Shown: positions 7,343 through 15,130, counted from the first letter of the stretch. The stretch: DNA of 45,623 bases from Thiohalorhabdus denitrificans (GCF_001399755.1 NZ_LJCP01000003.1:1-45623); one strand, 5' to 3'. Made by a program: numbers and translations. Notes: generated by a model from the sequence alone, not told the origin.

Positions 7343-7368
7343 GCGCCCCCTTCGTAGGGAGGGGGCGC
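7343..7368 (+). terminator. Intrinsic terminator after the ABM-like gene
   Basis: GCGCCCCC (7343-7350) pairs with GGGGGCGC (7361-7368) around a 10-base loop, followed by TTCT. It starts 7 bases after the stop codon. Confidence 0.65.
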
Positions 7369-7415
7369 TTCTGCGTTCCTCCCCCGGGGAGGGGAGGCAA
7401 AGTACGCCCACGGAA

Positions 7416-7453
7416 TAAAAAGGCCTTCCTCCGCAAGGGGGGAAGGCCTTTTT
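7416..7453. terminator. Bidirectional intrinsic terminator
   Basis: AAAAAGGCCTTCC (7417-7429) pairs with GGAAGGCCTTTTT (7441-7453). The A-run on one side and T-run on the other make it a terminator in both directions, serving the ABM-like gene (+) and the MBL hydrolase (-) that converge here. Confidence 0.9.
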
Positions 7454-7478
7454 CATGCGTTTGATTCTAGAGGGCCCG

Positions 7479-8477
7479 CTAGAAGACTTCCTCCTCCATC
7501 TCCAGGTACACGCGGTAGGCGTTGCCGCGGTTGCTGGCTTCGAAGGCCGGCATGCCTTCGTACTTGGACCAGTCGGCCTGCTCGTAGGCCTGGGCGAAGG
7601 ACCGGAAGTTCCTGGCCGCCGTTCCCATGGTGTTGCGCACGAACCCGAGGTAGGTGCTGGTGAAATCCACCGCCTCCTGGACGTTGGCGCTGGCTTCGCC
7701 GTGGCCCGGGATAATGAAGGTGGGCTTGGGCTCCATCCGGGTGAGGTAGGCCAGCCCCTCCTGCCAGCGCTTGGTGTCCACCTTGGGGCTGTCCAGGAAC
7801 GGGATGCGGCCGCGGTAGATGATGTCGCCACCGAAGACGACGCCCATCTCCGGGACCACCATGATGCTGTCGCCGGGTGCGTGGGCCGGGCCCATGTGGC
7901 GGAGCTCGAAGGTGGTTTCGCCCACCTCGAAGCTAGCCTTTTCCCCGAACAGGTGGTCCGGCTCCACCAGGTAGGTGTCCTCGTCCACCCAGGGGGACAG
8001 GGCCTCCCGCCGCTGGGCGAGCCGGCGGTCGGCGTCCTCGCCCTTCTTGAAGCGTTGGGGATCGAAATAGTCCTTGGTGAGCCGCTGCGCCCAGACCTCT
8101 GCCCCTTCGGTGTGCTCCCGGAAGGCCTGCAGTCCATAGATATGGTCGGCGTGGTAATGGCTCACCACCACCCGCCGCACCGGCTTGTCCGTCACCTTTC
8201 GGATCTCCTGGAGCAGGGCGTAGCCCAGCGCCGGGGTGCCCAGGGCATCGAACACCACCACCCCTTCCTCGGTAACCACAAAGCCGGCGTTGGAGGTATG
8301 CCCGGCGTTGTCCGAATCCGGCACCGCCGAGAAGCCCCGGGCGTAATAGACGGGCGCCTCGGGGACCTTTTGCACTTGAAAATCGAAGGGCAGCTCGCCG
8401 TAGGGATTGCTCTCGGCGAGGGCCGGACCGGCGGTCATCAGGGCAACCAGGCCCAGCAGCAGGGTTCGTAGTCGCAC
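7479..8477 (-). CDS. Secreted metallo-beta-lactamase-fold hydrolase, SoxH-like
   Basis: The 332-residue protein begins with a Sec signal peptide (VRLRTLLLGLVALMTAGPALA) and then has the MBL fold. The zinc ligands are visible: SHYHADH (HxHxDH), a later His in GPAHAPGDS, the Asp in FGGDIIYRG and the His in IIPGHGE. The layout resembles SoxH and the related quinoprotein-relay zinc hydrolases of methylotrophs and sulfur oxidisers; the substrate is unknown. GTG 8477 is chosen because GGAGGAG lies just upstream and the signal peptide starts there; the frame stays open to 8648 but that part is not coding-like. It is divergent from sulP and ends in a shared terminator. Confidence 0.88.
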   Translation of the reverse strand: MRLRTLLLGLVALMTAGPALAESNPYGELPFDFQVQKVPEAPVYYARGFSAVPDSDNAGHTSNAGFVVTEEGVVVFDALGTPALGYALLQEIRKVTDKPVRRVVVSHYHADHIYGLQAFREHTEGAEVWAQRLTKDYFDPQRFKKGEDADRRLAQRREALSPWVDEDTYLVEPDHLFGEKASFEVGETTFELRHMGPAHAPGDSIMVVPEMGVVFGGDIIYRGRIPFLDSPKVDTKRWQEGLAYLTRMEPKPTFIIPGHGEASANVQEAVDFTSTYLGFVRNTMGTAARNFRSFAQAYEQADWSKYEGMPAFEASNRGNAYRVYLEMEEEVF

Positions 8478-8750
8478 AGCGTTTCTCCTCCACAGGCCGG
8501 AACCGCGTTCAGGGGAGGCTCGGTTCCAACCTGGTTTCGGTCTCCGTGGGAATCCGTGGGGATCCGTCTTCCGGGCGTTACGCGCCTTGCGCACTGCCCG
8601 GCTCAAAACGGGCCAAGAAAGGTTACGGATCCTAGCTTGGGCGTGCAATCACACCCACTTTGGTTGCCCTGGGGTGGTCTCCTTGTTGAGTCCTCATTGC
8701 GTTAAATACCAATCCCCCGTTTGGGAAAAAGTGGATTTCTTGATAACCTG
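8478..8750. other. Divergent promoter region between the MBL hydrolase and sulP
   Basis: A 370-base gap runs to 8845. TTGGGA (8721-8726) and TAACCT (8744-8749) with a 17-base spacer could form a weak sigma-70-type promoter for sulP, giving a start near 8756. I find no clear promoter for the minus-strand gene. One REP-like copy lies at 8649-8670. Confidence 0.3.
8649..8670 (+). repeat. REP-like repeat copy
   Basis: TCACACCCACTTTGGTTGCC matches the core of the palindrome at 6689-6743 (GACACCCACTTTGTTTGCCC) with few changes. It is the rightmost copy I found. Confidence 0.5.
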
Positions 8751-8849
8751 ATGCCCCTTGTGGAAATAGGTGATTTTTCTGTGCGCCCCGGGTGGGTCGG
8801 CTTGCCCACCCGGGGCCGTCGTTTTTTAAGGGATGATCAGGTTCTATGA
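8751..8849 (+). CDS. Possible 32-residue leader ORF of sulP (uncertain)
   Basis: An ATG at 8751 opens a 32-codon frame whose TGA (8847-8849) overlaps the sulP ATG (8846-8848) in an ATGA junction, the usual layout for translational coupling. The frame runs through the terminator hairpin at 8786-8827. There is no good Shine-Dalgarno, and if the weak promoter guessed at 8721-8749 is right the ATG would not be transcribed. The overlap may be chance. Confidence 0.25.
   Translation: MPLVEIGDFSVRPGWVGLPTRGRRFLRDDQVL
8786..8827 (+). terminator. Terminator hairpin in the sulP leader
   Basis: CCCCGGGTGGG (8786-8796) pairs perfectly with CCCACCCGGGG (8805-8815) across an 8-base loop, and TTTTTT follows at 8822-8827. 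The T-run is on the plus strand only. The nearest plus-strand gene upstream ends at 7335 and already has two terminators, so this one is most easily read as an attenuator that limits transcription into sulP, whose ATG is at 8846. Confidence 0.7.
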
Positions 8850-10516
8850 ATCCGGGGCGCTGGGTTAACGGGCTGCACTTCGACAATCTGCGGGGGGATT
8901 TCTACGGCGGGCTGACGGCGGCGGTGGTGGCGCTTCCCCTGGCCCTGGCCTTCGGCGTTTCCTCCGGGGCCGGGCCGGTGGCCGGGGTGTACGGGGCGAT
9001 CTTCGTGGGCCTGTTCGCCGCCCTGTTCGGGGGGACGCCCACCCAGGTTTCCGGGCCCACCGGGCCGATGACGGTGGTCATGGCCGCGGTGTTCACCCAC
9101 TTCACGGCCCTGTACCCCGACGACCCCGGCCGCGGCGCGGCGCTGGCCTTTACCGTGGTGATGATGGGCGGCGCCTTCCAGGTGCTGTTCGGGGTGCTCC
9201 GGCTCGGGCGGTACATTGCCCTGATCCCGCACCCGGTGATCTCCGGGTTCATGAGCGGCATCGGCCTCATCATCATCCTGCTGCAGCTCGGTCCCCTGCT
9301 GGGCCACGAGACCCCTTCCGGGCCGCTGGCGGCTGCCCGCGCGGTGCCGGACTTCCTGGCCGATCCCGTGCCCGCCGCGGTGGCCCTGGGCGCCCTGTCG
9401 CTGGCGGTGGTCTACCTGCTGCCGAGCCGCATCAACCGCCTGGTGCCGGCGCCCCTGGTGGCGCTGGTGGTGGGGACCCTGGCCCTGCAGCTGTTCTTCC
9501 CCGACGGGCGGGCCGCCATCCTCGGCGACATCCCCACCGGCCTGCCCGCGCCGCAGTGGCCCACCATCGAGCTGGACCAGCTGCCCTACATGATCAAGTC
9601 GGCCCTGATGCTGGCCGCCCTGGGGAGCATCGATTCCCTGCTCACCTCGCTGGTGGCCGACAACATGACCCGCACCCACCACCGCCCGGAGCGCGAGCTG
9701 GTGGGGCAGGGCATCGGCAACACGGCGGCGGGCCTGCTGGGCGGCCTGCCCGGCGCCGGGGCGACCATGCGCACGGTGGTCAACGTCCGCGCCGGCGGGC
9801 GCACGCCCATCTCCGGCGGCCTCCACGCCCTGGTGCTGCTGGCGGTGGTGCTGGGGGCCGGCGGTATGGCGAGCTACATCCCCCACGCGGTGCTGGCCGG
9901 CATCCTCATCAAGGTGGGCACCGACATCATCGATTGGGACTACCTGCGGCGCCTCCATCGGGCGCCCTTCGCCGGGGTGGTGATGATGTTCACGGTGCTG
10001 GTGCTCACGGTGTTCGTGGACCTGATCACCGCCGTGGGCATCGGCATGATCATGGCGGCCCTGGTGTTCATGAAGCGCATGACCGACCTGCAGCTGGAGA
10101 GCATCACGGCCATCACCGACCCCGACGAGGAGGGCCCCCTGACCGAGGAGGAGGCCCGGCTGCTGGGGGCCGGCGGCGGCCGCATCCTGCTGTTCCACCT
10201 GAGCGGACCCATGAGCTTTGGCGCGGCCAAGGGCATGGTCCGGCGTCTGGCCGGGTTCGACGAGTACGACACCCTGGTGCTGGACCTGACGGACGTGCCC
10301 ACTATCGACTTCACCACCGCCCGGGCCATCGACGACATGATCAGCGACGCCCAGGGCAGCGGCCGTGCCGTGTTCGTCGCCGGTATCCAGCCCCGGGTGC
10401 GCCAGCTTCTGGAGAATCAGGATGTGCTGCAGGCGGTTCCGGCCGGCCACGACGCCGGGACCCGGCTGGAGGCCCTGCGGCGGGCGGCCTATGGAGTGCG
10501 GGCCAACGAGCAATAG
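8846..10516 (+). CDS. SulP-family anion transporter with STAS domain
   Basis: The 556-residue inner-membrane protein belongs to the SulP/SLC26 family, which carries sulfate, bicarbonate or other anions, often with Na+ or H+. The N-terminal block (GDFYGGLTAAVVALPLALAFG, about residues 11-33) is the usual SulP start, then come about 10-14 membrane segments, the VSGPTGPMTVV motif (about 70-80), GLGGLPGAGATMRT-like text (about 295-310), and a C-terminal STAS domain (about 430-540) with VLDLTDVPTIDFTTARAI. The substrate cannot be told from sequence; carbonate uptake and sulfate transport are both plausible in a chemolithotroph. The gene has a terminator in its leader and ends in a hairpin shared with the convergent oxidoreductase. 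Confidence 0.93.
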   Translation: MNPGRWVNGLHFDNLRGDFYGGLTAAVVALPLALAFGVSSGAGPVAGVYGAIFVGLFAALFGGTPTQVSGPTGPMTVVMAAVFTHFTALYPDDPGRGAALAFTVVMMGGAFQVLFGVLRLGRYIALIPHPVISGFMSGIGLIIILLQLGPLLGHETPSGPLAAARAVPDFLADPVPAAVALGALSLAVVYLLPSRINRLVPAPLVALVVGTLALQLFFPDGRAAILGDIPTGLPAPQWPTIELDQLPYMIKSALMLAALGSIDSLLTSLVADNMTRTHHRPERELVGQGIGNTAAGLLGGLPGAGATMRTVVNVRAGGRTPISGGLHALVLLAVVLGAGGMASYIPHAVLAGILIKVGTDIIDWDYLRRLHRAPFAGVVMMFTVLVLTVFVDLITAVGIGMIMAALVFMKRMTDLQLESITAITDPDEEGPLTEEEARLLGAGGGRILLFHLSGPMSFGAAKGMVRRLAGFDEYDTLVLDLTDVPTIDFTTARAIDDMISDAQGSGRAVFVAGIQPRVRQLLENQDVLQAVPAGHDAGTRLEALRRAAYGVRANEQ

Positions 10517-10551
10517 GGGGCGGGAAGCGCCGGGCCAGGGCGTGGCGCGTC

Positions 10552-10584
10552 CAGGTGCCCACCATTGTCCATGGAGGGCACCTG
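10552..10584. terminator. Hairpin between convergent genes
   Basis: CAGGTGCCC (10552-10560) pairs with GGGCACCTG (10576-10584); the loop itself contains CCAT...ATGG. CGCCTTTCTC follows on the plus strand. It separates sulP from the convergent disulfide reductase. Confidence 0.6.
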
Positions 10585-10592
10585 CGCCTTTC

Positions 10593-11984
10593 TCACAACC
10601 CGTAATGCTCCAGCAGCCGCAGCCAGTTCTCGCTCAGGGTGGGGAAGGCGGGCACGGCGTGCCACAGCCGCTCCAGGGGGACCTCGCCGGCGATGGCGAT
10701 GGTGGCCGCGTGTAGCTGCTCCCCGGCGCCCGGGCCCACGAAGGTCGCCCCCACCACGACCCGGCGGTCGGCGTCTACCACCAGCTGGCAACGGCCCTTG
10801 ATGCCCTCTCCCTGGGTGGCGGCACCGGCCACGGCGCCGAAGGGGTGCTCCACGGTGCGGACGCTGATTCCATGATCTTTGGCCGCCGCCTCGGTGAGCC
10901 CCACCTTGGCCACCTGGGGGTCGGTGAAGGTGACGCCGGGTACGGCCCAGTGGTCCGACCAGGCCGCGGTCTCCCGGCCCCCGATGACGTCGGCGCAGAT
11001 CCGGGCCTGGTATTTCCCCATGTGGGTAAGCAGGTTGCGTCCGGTTACGTCGCCCACGGCGTACAGCCAGTCCCCGGCGGCGTCCACCGCGCGCATCTGA
11101 TCGTTCACCCGGATATATTGCCCGGGGCTCAGTCCTGCTTCCTCCAGGCCCAGGTTGTCGGTGACCGGCTTGCGGCCGGTGGCAACCAGGAGCTCGGCGG
11201 CTTCCAGCTCCTCCCCCGAGTCGAGCACGGCGGAGATGGCCCCGTTGTCCCGCCGGGCCACCCGCGTCAGGCTCCCACCCAGGCGGATGTCGATTCCCTC
11301 GGCGGTCAGGGATTCGCCCAGGAGCTCCCCGGCGAAGTCGGGCAGGGCCGGCAGCAGGCGGTCATTTTGGTCCACCACGGTGACCGGGTCGGCCCCCAGG
11401 CGCCGCCAGGCCTGGGCCAGCTCCAGGCCCGTATTGCTTCCCCCGAGCACCAGCAGGCTGGCCGGCACCGCGCCCGCGGAGGTGGCCTTGCGGCTGCCCC
11501 AGGGCTCCGCCTCCGGCAGGCCCTCGATGGGCGGCACCGCCGCCCGGCTCCCGGTGGCGACCACCACCGCCCGGTTGGCCTCCAGCTCCCGGCGGCTGCC
11601 CTCGGCATCCTCCACCACCACCCGGCGCTCGCCGACGATCCGGCCGTGCCCCCGGTACCAGGCAACGTCCATGGTCTCCAGCCACTTCAGCTGGCTGCTG
11701 TCGTCCCAGTGGCTTGCCAGCTGGTCGCGGCGCCCTAGCGTCGCCGCCACGTCGATGCTGCCCGTAACGGCCTCCCGGGCGCCCGGGGTACGCCGGACCT
11801 CGGCCACCGCCTCGCCCGGCCGCAGCAGGGCCTTGCTGGGCATGCAGGCCCAGTAGGTGCACTCGCCGCCGACCAGCTCCCGCTCGATCAGCGCGGCGCT
11901 GAGCCCGTTCTGAACTGCCCGTCCCGCGGCGTTCTCGCCGACGGCCCCGCCGCCGATCACCACCACGTCGTAGCTTTCCGCCAT
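10593..11984 (-). CDS. Flavoprotein pyridine nucleotide-disulfide oxidoreductase
   Basis: The 463-residue protein is a member of the dihydrolipoamide dehydrogenase / mercuric reductase / glutathione reductase family. It has an FAD-binding GGGAVGENAA motif (residues 11-20), the redox-active pair Cys42-Cys47 (GGECTYWACMPSKALL), an NAD(P)-binding LVLGGSNTGLELA motif (about 182-194), the YAVGDVTG FAD motif (about 315) and the dimerisation domain. The usual C-terminal HPT motif reads AFPTLSE: the catalytic His is Phe. This suggests an acceptor other than lipoamide or glutathione, as in the less-studied MerA-like branch. It has no mercury-binding N-terminal domain and no mer neighbours. It is a single gene, followed 150 bases on by an OYE gene on the same strand. 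Confidence 0.9.
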   Translation of the reverse strand: MAESYDVVVIGGGAVGENAAGRAVQNGLSAALIERELVGGECTYWACMPSKALLRPGEAVAEVRRTPGAREAVTGSIDVAATLGRRDQLASHWDDSSQLKWLETMDVAWYRGHGRIVGERRVVVEDAEGSRRELEANRAVVVATGSRAAVPPIEGLPEAEPWGSRKATSAGAVPASLLVLGGSNTGLELAQAWRRLGADPVTVVDQNDRLLPALPDFAGELLGESLTAEGIDIRLGGSLTRVARRDNGAISAVLDSGEELEAAELLVATGRKPVTDNLGLEEAGLSPGQYIRVNDQMRAVDAAGDWLYAVGDVTGRNLLTHMGKYQARICADVIGGRETAAWSDHWAVPGVTFTDPQVAKVGLTEAAAKDHGISVRTVEHPFGAVAGAATQGEGIKGRCQLVVDADRRVVVGATFVGPGAGEQLHAATIAIAGEVPLERLWHAVPAFPTLSENWLRLLEHYGL

Positions 11985-12137
11985 GGGAGCCCCCTGCCTG
12001 GTTGGCTACCTCTCAACAGCTTAGGGGGGTTGCCCGTCCGGCGGTATCCGGGGGACCCCGCCATGCCGATCCCGGCAGGCTGCGGAGGGCCGCGGGTCCG
12101 GGGCCCGCGCCCTTTTCCCGCAGAGGCCTTGCCGACC

Positions 12138-13247
12138 TCAGTCGGTGTCCTCCAGGAACGGATAGTCCGTGTAGCCGCGCTCGTCGCCGCCGTAGAAGGT
12201 GGACTCGTCCCACTCGTTGAGCGGCGCGCCCTTGCGGAAGCGCTCGGCGAGGTCCGGGTTGGCGATGTAGGGGCGGCCGAAGGAGGCCAGGTCGCACCGT
12301 CCGTCGCGGATGCGGCTCCGGGCCTCGTCGGCGGTGTAGGCGCCGTTGCCGATGTAGCTGCGGCGGAAGCCGGCCTGGATGGCGTCGATCACCGGCTCCG
12401 GCCGGCCCTCCACCTCGTTGCCCTGGAAGGAGTCCTCCACCACTTCCAGGAAGGCGATGCCCCGGGCCTGTAGCTCCTCCGCCAGGGCGCCGTAGGTGGC
12501 CACGGGGTCGTCGTCGTGCATGTCGTTGAAGGTGCCGGTGGGGCTGACGCGGATGCCGGTGCGCTCGGCGCCCCATACGTCCACCACGGCGTCCACCACC
12601 TCCAGCGGCAGGCGCAGGCGGTTGGCCACGGAGCCGCCGTATTGGTCGGTGCGCTTGTTGCTGCCGCTGCGCAGGAACTGGTCGAGCAGGTAGCCGTTGG
12701 CGGCGTGGATTTCAACGCCGTCGAAGCCGGCCTCGCGGGCGTTCTTTGCCCCCTGGCGGAATTGCTCCACCACGTCCGGGACCTCCTCGGTCTCCAGGGC
12801 CCGCGGCTCCAGGCACGGGACCATGCCGGATTCGGCGCTGATGAACACCATGGTCTCGGGCTGGATGGCGGAGGGCGCCACGGGCTGCTCCCCGTTGGGC
12901 TGCAGCTCCGGCCGGGAGACCCGGCCCACGTGCCACAGCTGCAGGTAGATGCGGCCGCCCGCCGCGTGTACCGCATCGGTCACCTGGCGCCAACCGGCCA
13001 CCTGCTCAGCGGAGTGGATGCCGGGGGTGAAGGCGTAGCCCTTGCCCTGGGGGGAAACCTGGGTGGCCTCGCTGATGATCAGGCCGGCTCCGGCCCGCTG
13101 GGCGTAGTACTCGGCGTTCAGCGCGGTGGGCACGTCCCCCGGCTGGGCGGCCCGCGAGCGGGTCAGGGGCGCCATGATCACGCGGTTGGGCAGCTCCAGG
13201 TCGCCCAGGGTGTGGGGCTGGAACAGGGGGTCTTCGGCATCGCTCAC
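12138..13247 (-). CDS. Old Yellow Enzyme-family alkene reductase
   Basis: The 369-residue protein is an FMN-dependent NAD(P)H enoate reductase of the NemA/OYE class, which reduces activated C=C bonds and often nitro compounds. It shows MAPLTRSRA (about 25-33), the substrate-binding pair His181/Asn184 with Tyr186 (HAANGYLLDQ), GGSVANRLR, and the SFGRPYIANPDL phosphate-binding end. GAGGCGCAGT-type text is absent; GGAGAACCATCC before the ATG provides the ribosome-binding site. A fossil of the 3' end of a close paralogue lies at 171-221. It reads in the same direction as the flanking disulfide reductase and HipA genes, with gaps of 153 and 103 bases, so these are probably separate units. Confidence 0.93.
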   Translation of the reverse strand: MSDAEDPLFQPHTLGDLELPNRVIMAPLTRSRAAQPGDVPTALNAEYYAQRAGAGLIISEATQVSPQGKGYAFTPGIHSAEQVAGWRQVTDAVHAAGGRIYLQLWHVGRVSRPELQPNGEQPVAPSAIQPETMVFISAESGMVPCLEPRALETEEVPDVVEQFRQGAKNAREAGFDGVEIHAANGYLLDQFLRSGSNKRTDQYGGSVANRLRLPLEVVDAVVDVWGAERTGIRVSPTGTFNDMHDDDPVATYGALAEELQARGIAFLEVVEDSFQGNEVEGRPEPVIDAIQAGFRRSYIGNGAYTADEARSRIRDGRCDLASFGRPYIANPDLAERFRKGAPLNEWDESTFYGGDERGYTDYPFLEDTD

Positions 13248-13350
13248 GGATGGTTCTCCTGTGGGTCACACGCTTGGGTTGGCTGCCCGCCCTACTTGGG
13301 GATGGGCGGGGGGAGATTCAAGAACACCCGGGGTACCGGCCACTGCCCGC

Positions 13351-14736
13351 TTACCAGCCCGGCCCGCTCTCCGTCCCCCGGGGGGCGGCTTCCTCGGTCT
13401 GCCGTACCGCCTGTTCGATCAACTGATGCCGCGCCGCGGCGAGCTCCCGAAATGCTTCGGATACCCGCTCGTCCGCGCCGGCCCGCCGCCAGAAATCGGC
13501 GGCCATGGCCCCGGTCTCGGCCCAGCGCGTCCGGTTGCCACGGGATACGGGGGGATGGAATTCCGGGGTCGGCGGGACCTCGCTCTGCCTGGGGGCGTGG
13601 CGCATGGGGACCATGTCGTACAGCGGGGCCAGGGCGAGCCGGCCGTCGGGCCGGGGCTGGAGGGTGATGTTGCCCAGGTGCTGGTCGGTGTTCTCGATCC
13701 AGTCGGCGAAAGCCTCGGCGGTCTCGATCCGCTCCCGGTCCGCCCCCGTCAGCCATCCCTGGCGCGCCAGCGCCGCCGCTACCCGGCCCCAGCCCTGGCC
13801 GGCGCCGGCGAATTCGGCGTCCACCGCCCAAAGAGAAAGGGCGGGCAGCCGCCCGCCCTGCGCCGTCCGGTCGAAGCGCTCCGATTCCAGGAACAGCCGG
13901 CCCCCGGCCTCGTGCAGACGGCTCTTGGCCACGGGCAGGCCGTGCTCCGCCAGGGTGGCGAGGGCAAGGTGCTCGCAAACGAGGAGATCCCGCTGGCGGC
14001 GGGCCGCGGCCGAGTCGTTCTCGGCGGGGGAGAACTTGACCAGCACTTCCCGGCCGCCCACCGCGGCGGGGAATTTGGGCTGTTCCCCACCCGCCGAGGA
14101 GCCGGGTACCTCGCCGGCCAGCACCCGTTCCGCCTCCGCCGGAAAGTCCGCCGGGGTGAGCTGGTTCGGGCTCCAGTGCCGAAACCGCTCCACGGCGCCG
14201 TCGCCGAGCAGGAGGTCGCCGGGTAGGTCCACGGCGTGGTCCAGGAGGTAGGCCCCGACTTGGCTGGCGGTCCAGCGGTCCGGATTGTCCGGCAGATCCG
14301 CCACCCTGTGTGCGTATTGGTGGCCGAGGAAGCCCTGGGGGCGCAGGTCCTGGAGGAAGAAGGGGAGGTCGTCGTAATGGCCGTTGCCGCTGTCTCCCCG
14401 CAGGAGCCGGGGGAGGGCGGCCTCCTCCGTGGACGGGCGGACGAGCGTGGCACCGTTCGCCAGGCCCGCGAGGGTGGCCAGGTGGTGGATGGTGCCGGCG
14501 CCGTCCACCCGGTACAGCGGCAGCTCTTCGACGCGGCGATTGAACAGGGGGGCCCGGACCGCGTAGCGCGTGGCCCGTCCACGGCCGAAACGGACCACCC
14601 GGCCCGCCGCCTCCGCCCGCTGGAGATGGCGGTAGACCGTGGGGGTGCTGACGCCCAGCACCTGGGCCAGCTCGCTGCGCGAGGCGGTCCCCAGGGCCTG
14701 GAGGCGGGCGATGAGCTGTTCGGCGGAAAGGGCCAT
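13351..14736 (-). CDS. yjjJ: HipA-family kinase toxin, YjjJ (HipH) type, with fused N-terminal HTH
   Basis: The 461-residue protein combines a winged-helix DNA-binding segment (about 1-60, SRSELAQVLGVSTPTVYRHL) with a HipA-like Ser/Thr kinase. The kinase shows the Gly-rich loop SSAGGEQPKF (about 215), Lys in VLVKFSP, the catalytic NTDQHLGNI (about 350; HipA has NTDRHLKN) and the metal-binding LYDMVPM (about 375). HipA phosphorylates glutamyl-tRNA synthetase and causes growth arrest; YjjJ is a HipA homologue with its own HTH and no separate HipB. The kinase motifs look intact. No antitoxin gene is next to it. Repeats in the promoter region are candidate binding sites for its HTH. Confidence 0.9.
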   Translation of the reverse strand: MALSAEQLIARLQALGTASRSELAQVLGVSTPTVYRHLQRAEAAGRVVRFGRGRATRYAVRAPLFNRRVEELPLYRVDGAGTIHHLATLAGLANGATLVRPSTEEAALPRLLRGDSGNGHYDDLPFFLQDLRPQGFLGHQYAHRVADLPDNPDRWTASQVGAYLLDHAVDLPGDLLLGDGAVERFRHWSPNQLTPADFPAEAERVLAGEVPGSSAGGEQPKFPAAVGGREVLVKFSPAENDSAAARRQRDLLVCEHLALATLAEHGLPVAKSRLHEAGGRLFLESERFDRTAQGGRLPALSLWAVDAEFAGAGQGWGRVAAALARQGWLTGADRERIETAEAFADWIENTDQHLGNITLQPRPDGRLALAPLYDMVPMRHAPRQSEVPPTPEFHPPVSRGNRTRWAETGAMAADFWRRAGADERVSEAFRELAAARHQLIEQAVRQTEEAAPRGTESGPGW

Positions 14737-14748
14737 TATCCGATCAAG

Positions 14749-14865
14749 GTGAAACGAATTTGGAAATCGGAGTATAGCGGATAATAGTTTGTGTTTGGAG
14801 GGTTTTTTGAGTATTACTCCTGAATTTTGATGCGATTCGTGAAACGAAAAATGAAACGATTATAA
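14749..14865 (-). promoter_or_regulatory. Promoter and putative operator region of the YjjJ gene
   Basis: TGAAACGA occurs three times: 14750-14757, 14840-14847 and 14852-14859. The middle copy lies in TTCGTGAAACGAA (14837-14849), an inverted repeat TTCGT-GAA-ACGAA. On the minus strand, TATACT (complement of 14771-14776) is a good -10; no strong -35 is seen 17 bases upstream. The first repeat would lie between the transcription start and the ATG at 14736. The region is strikingly AT-rich for this genome. Autoregulation by the YjjJ HTH is the simplest inference. Confidence 0.5.
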
Positions 14866-14914
14866 AGGGTAGGAGAAAGGCCTTCCTTCGGTGATCATCC
14901 GGCTCGTTTACCTG

Positions 14915-14941
14915 GTGGGGGTTCGTGCCCCGAACCCCCAC
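14915..14941. repeat. Perfect 11-bp inverted repeat hairpin
   Basis: GTGGGGGTTCG (14915-14925) pairs perfectly with CGAACCCCCAC (14931-14941) across a 5-base loop. It has no T-run. It sits directly before a REP-like sequence. Confidence 0.6.
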
Positions 14942-14954
14942 GTGCGGCCTCGCT

Positions 14955-14992
14955 GCAAGTCGCGGTCAAGGACCGCTCCCACAGTGCCTTTT
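14955..14992 (-). repeat. Classical REP-like element
   Basis: The minus strand reads CTGTGGGAGCGGTCCTTGAC followed by CGCGACTTGCAG. GTGGGAGCGG...TGACCGCGA with an inner GCGGTC/GACCGC pairing is the familiar REP pattern of Pseudomonas-related gammaproteobacteria. It differs from the AGGACACCCACTTTG family of 1.9-8.7 kb. Confidence 0.55.
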
Positions 14993-15130
14993 CGGGCAAA
15001 CGGCTTGGATGGCCTTTGCGTAGGGTCGGCTTGGGAAGCGCGATCCCGGGAGGTGGGGGACTGTGTGGACGCCCCCCGTGCCCCGTGACAAGTTGGATGG
15101 GGAGGAGCCACGCCACCGGGAGGAGCCGCC

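Noticed and set aside
8837-10513. Very long minus-strand frame (558 codons) opposite sulP
   Set aside because: It is His/Gln/Arg-rich with no domain pattern, typical of the antisense frame of a GC-rich gene; sulP on the other strand is a clear full-length family member.
10593-11984. Mercuric reductase as specific function
   Set aside because: There is no N-terminal mercury-binding domain, no C-terminal Cys pair and no merR/merT neighbours; only the general family is supported.
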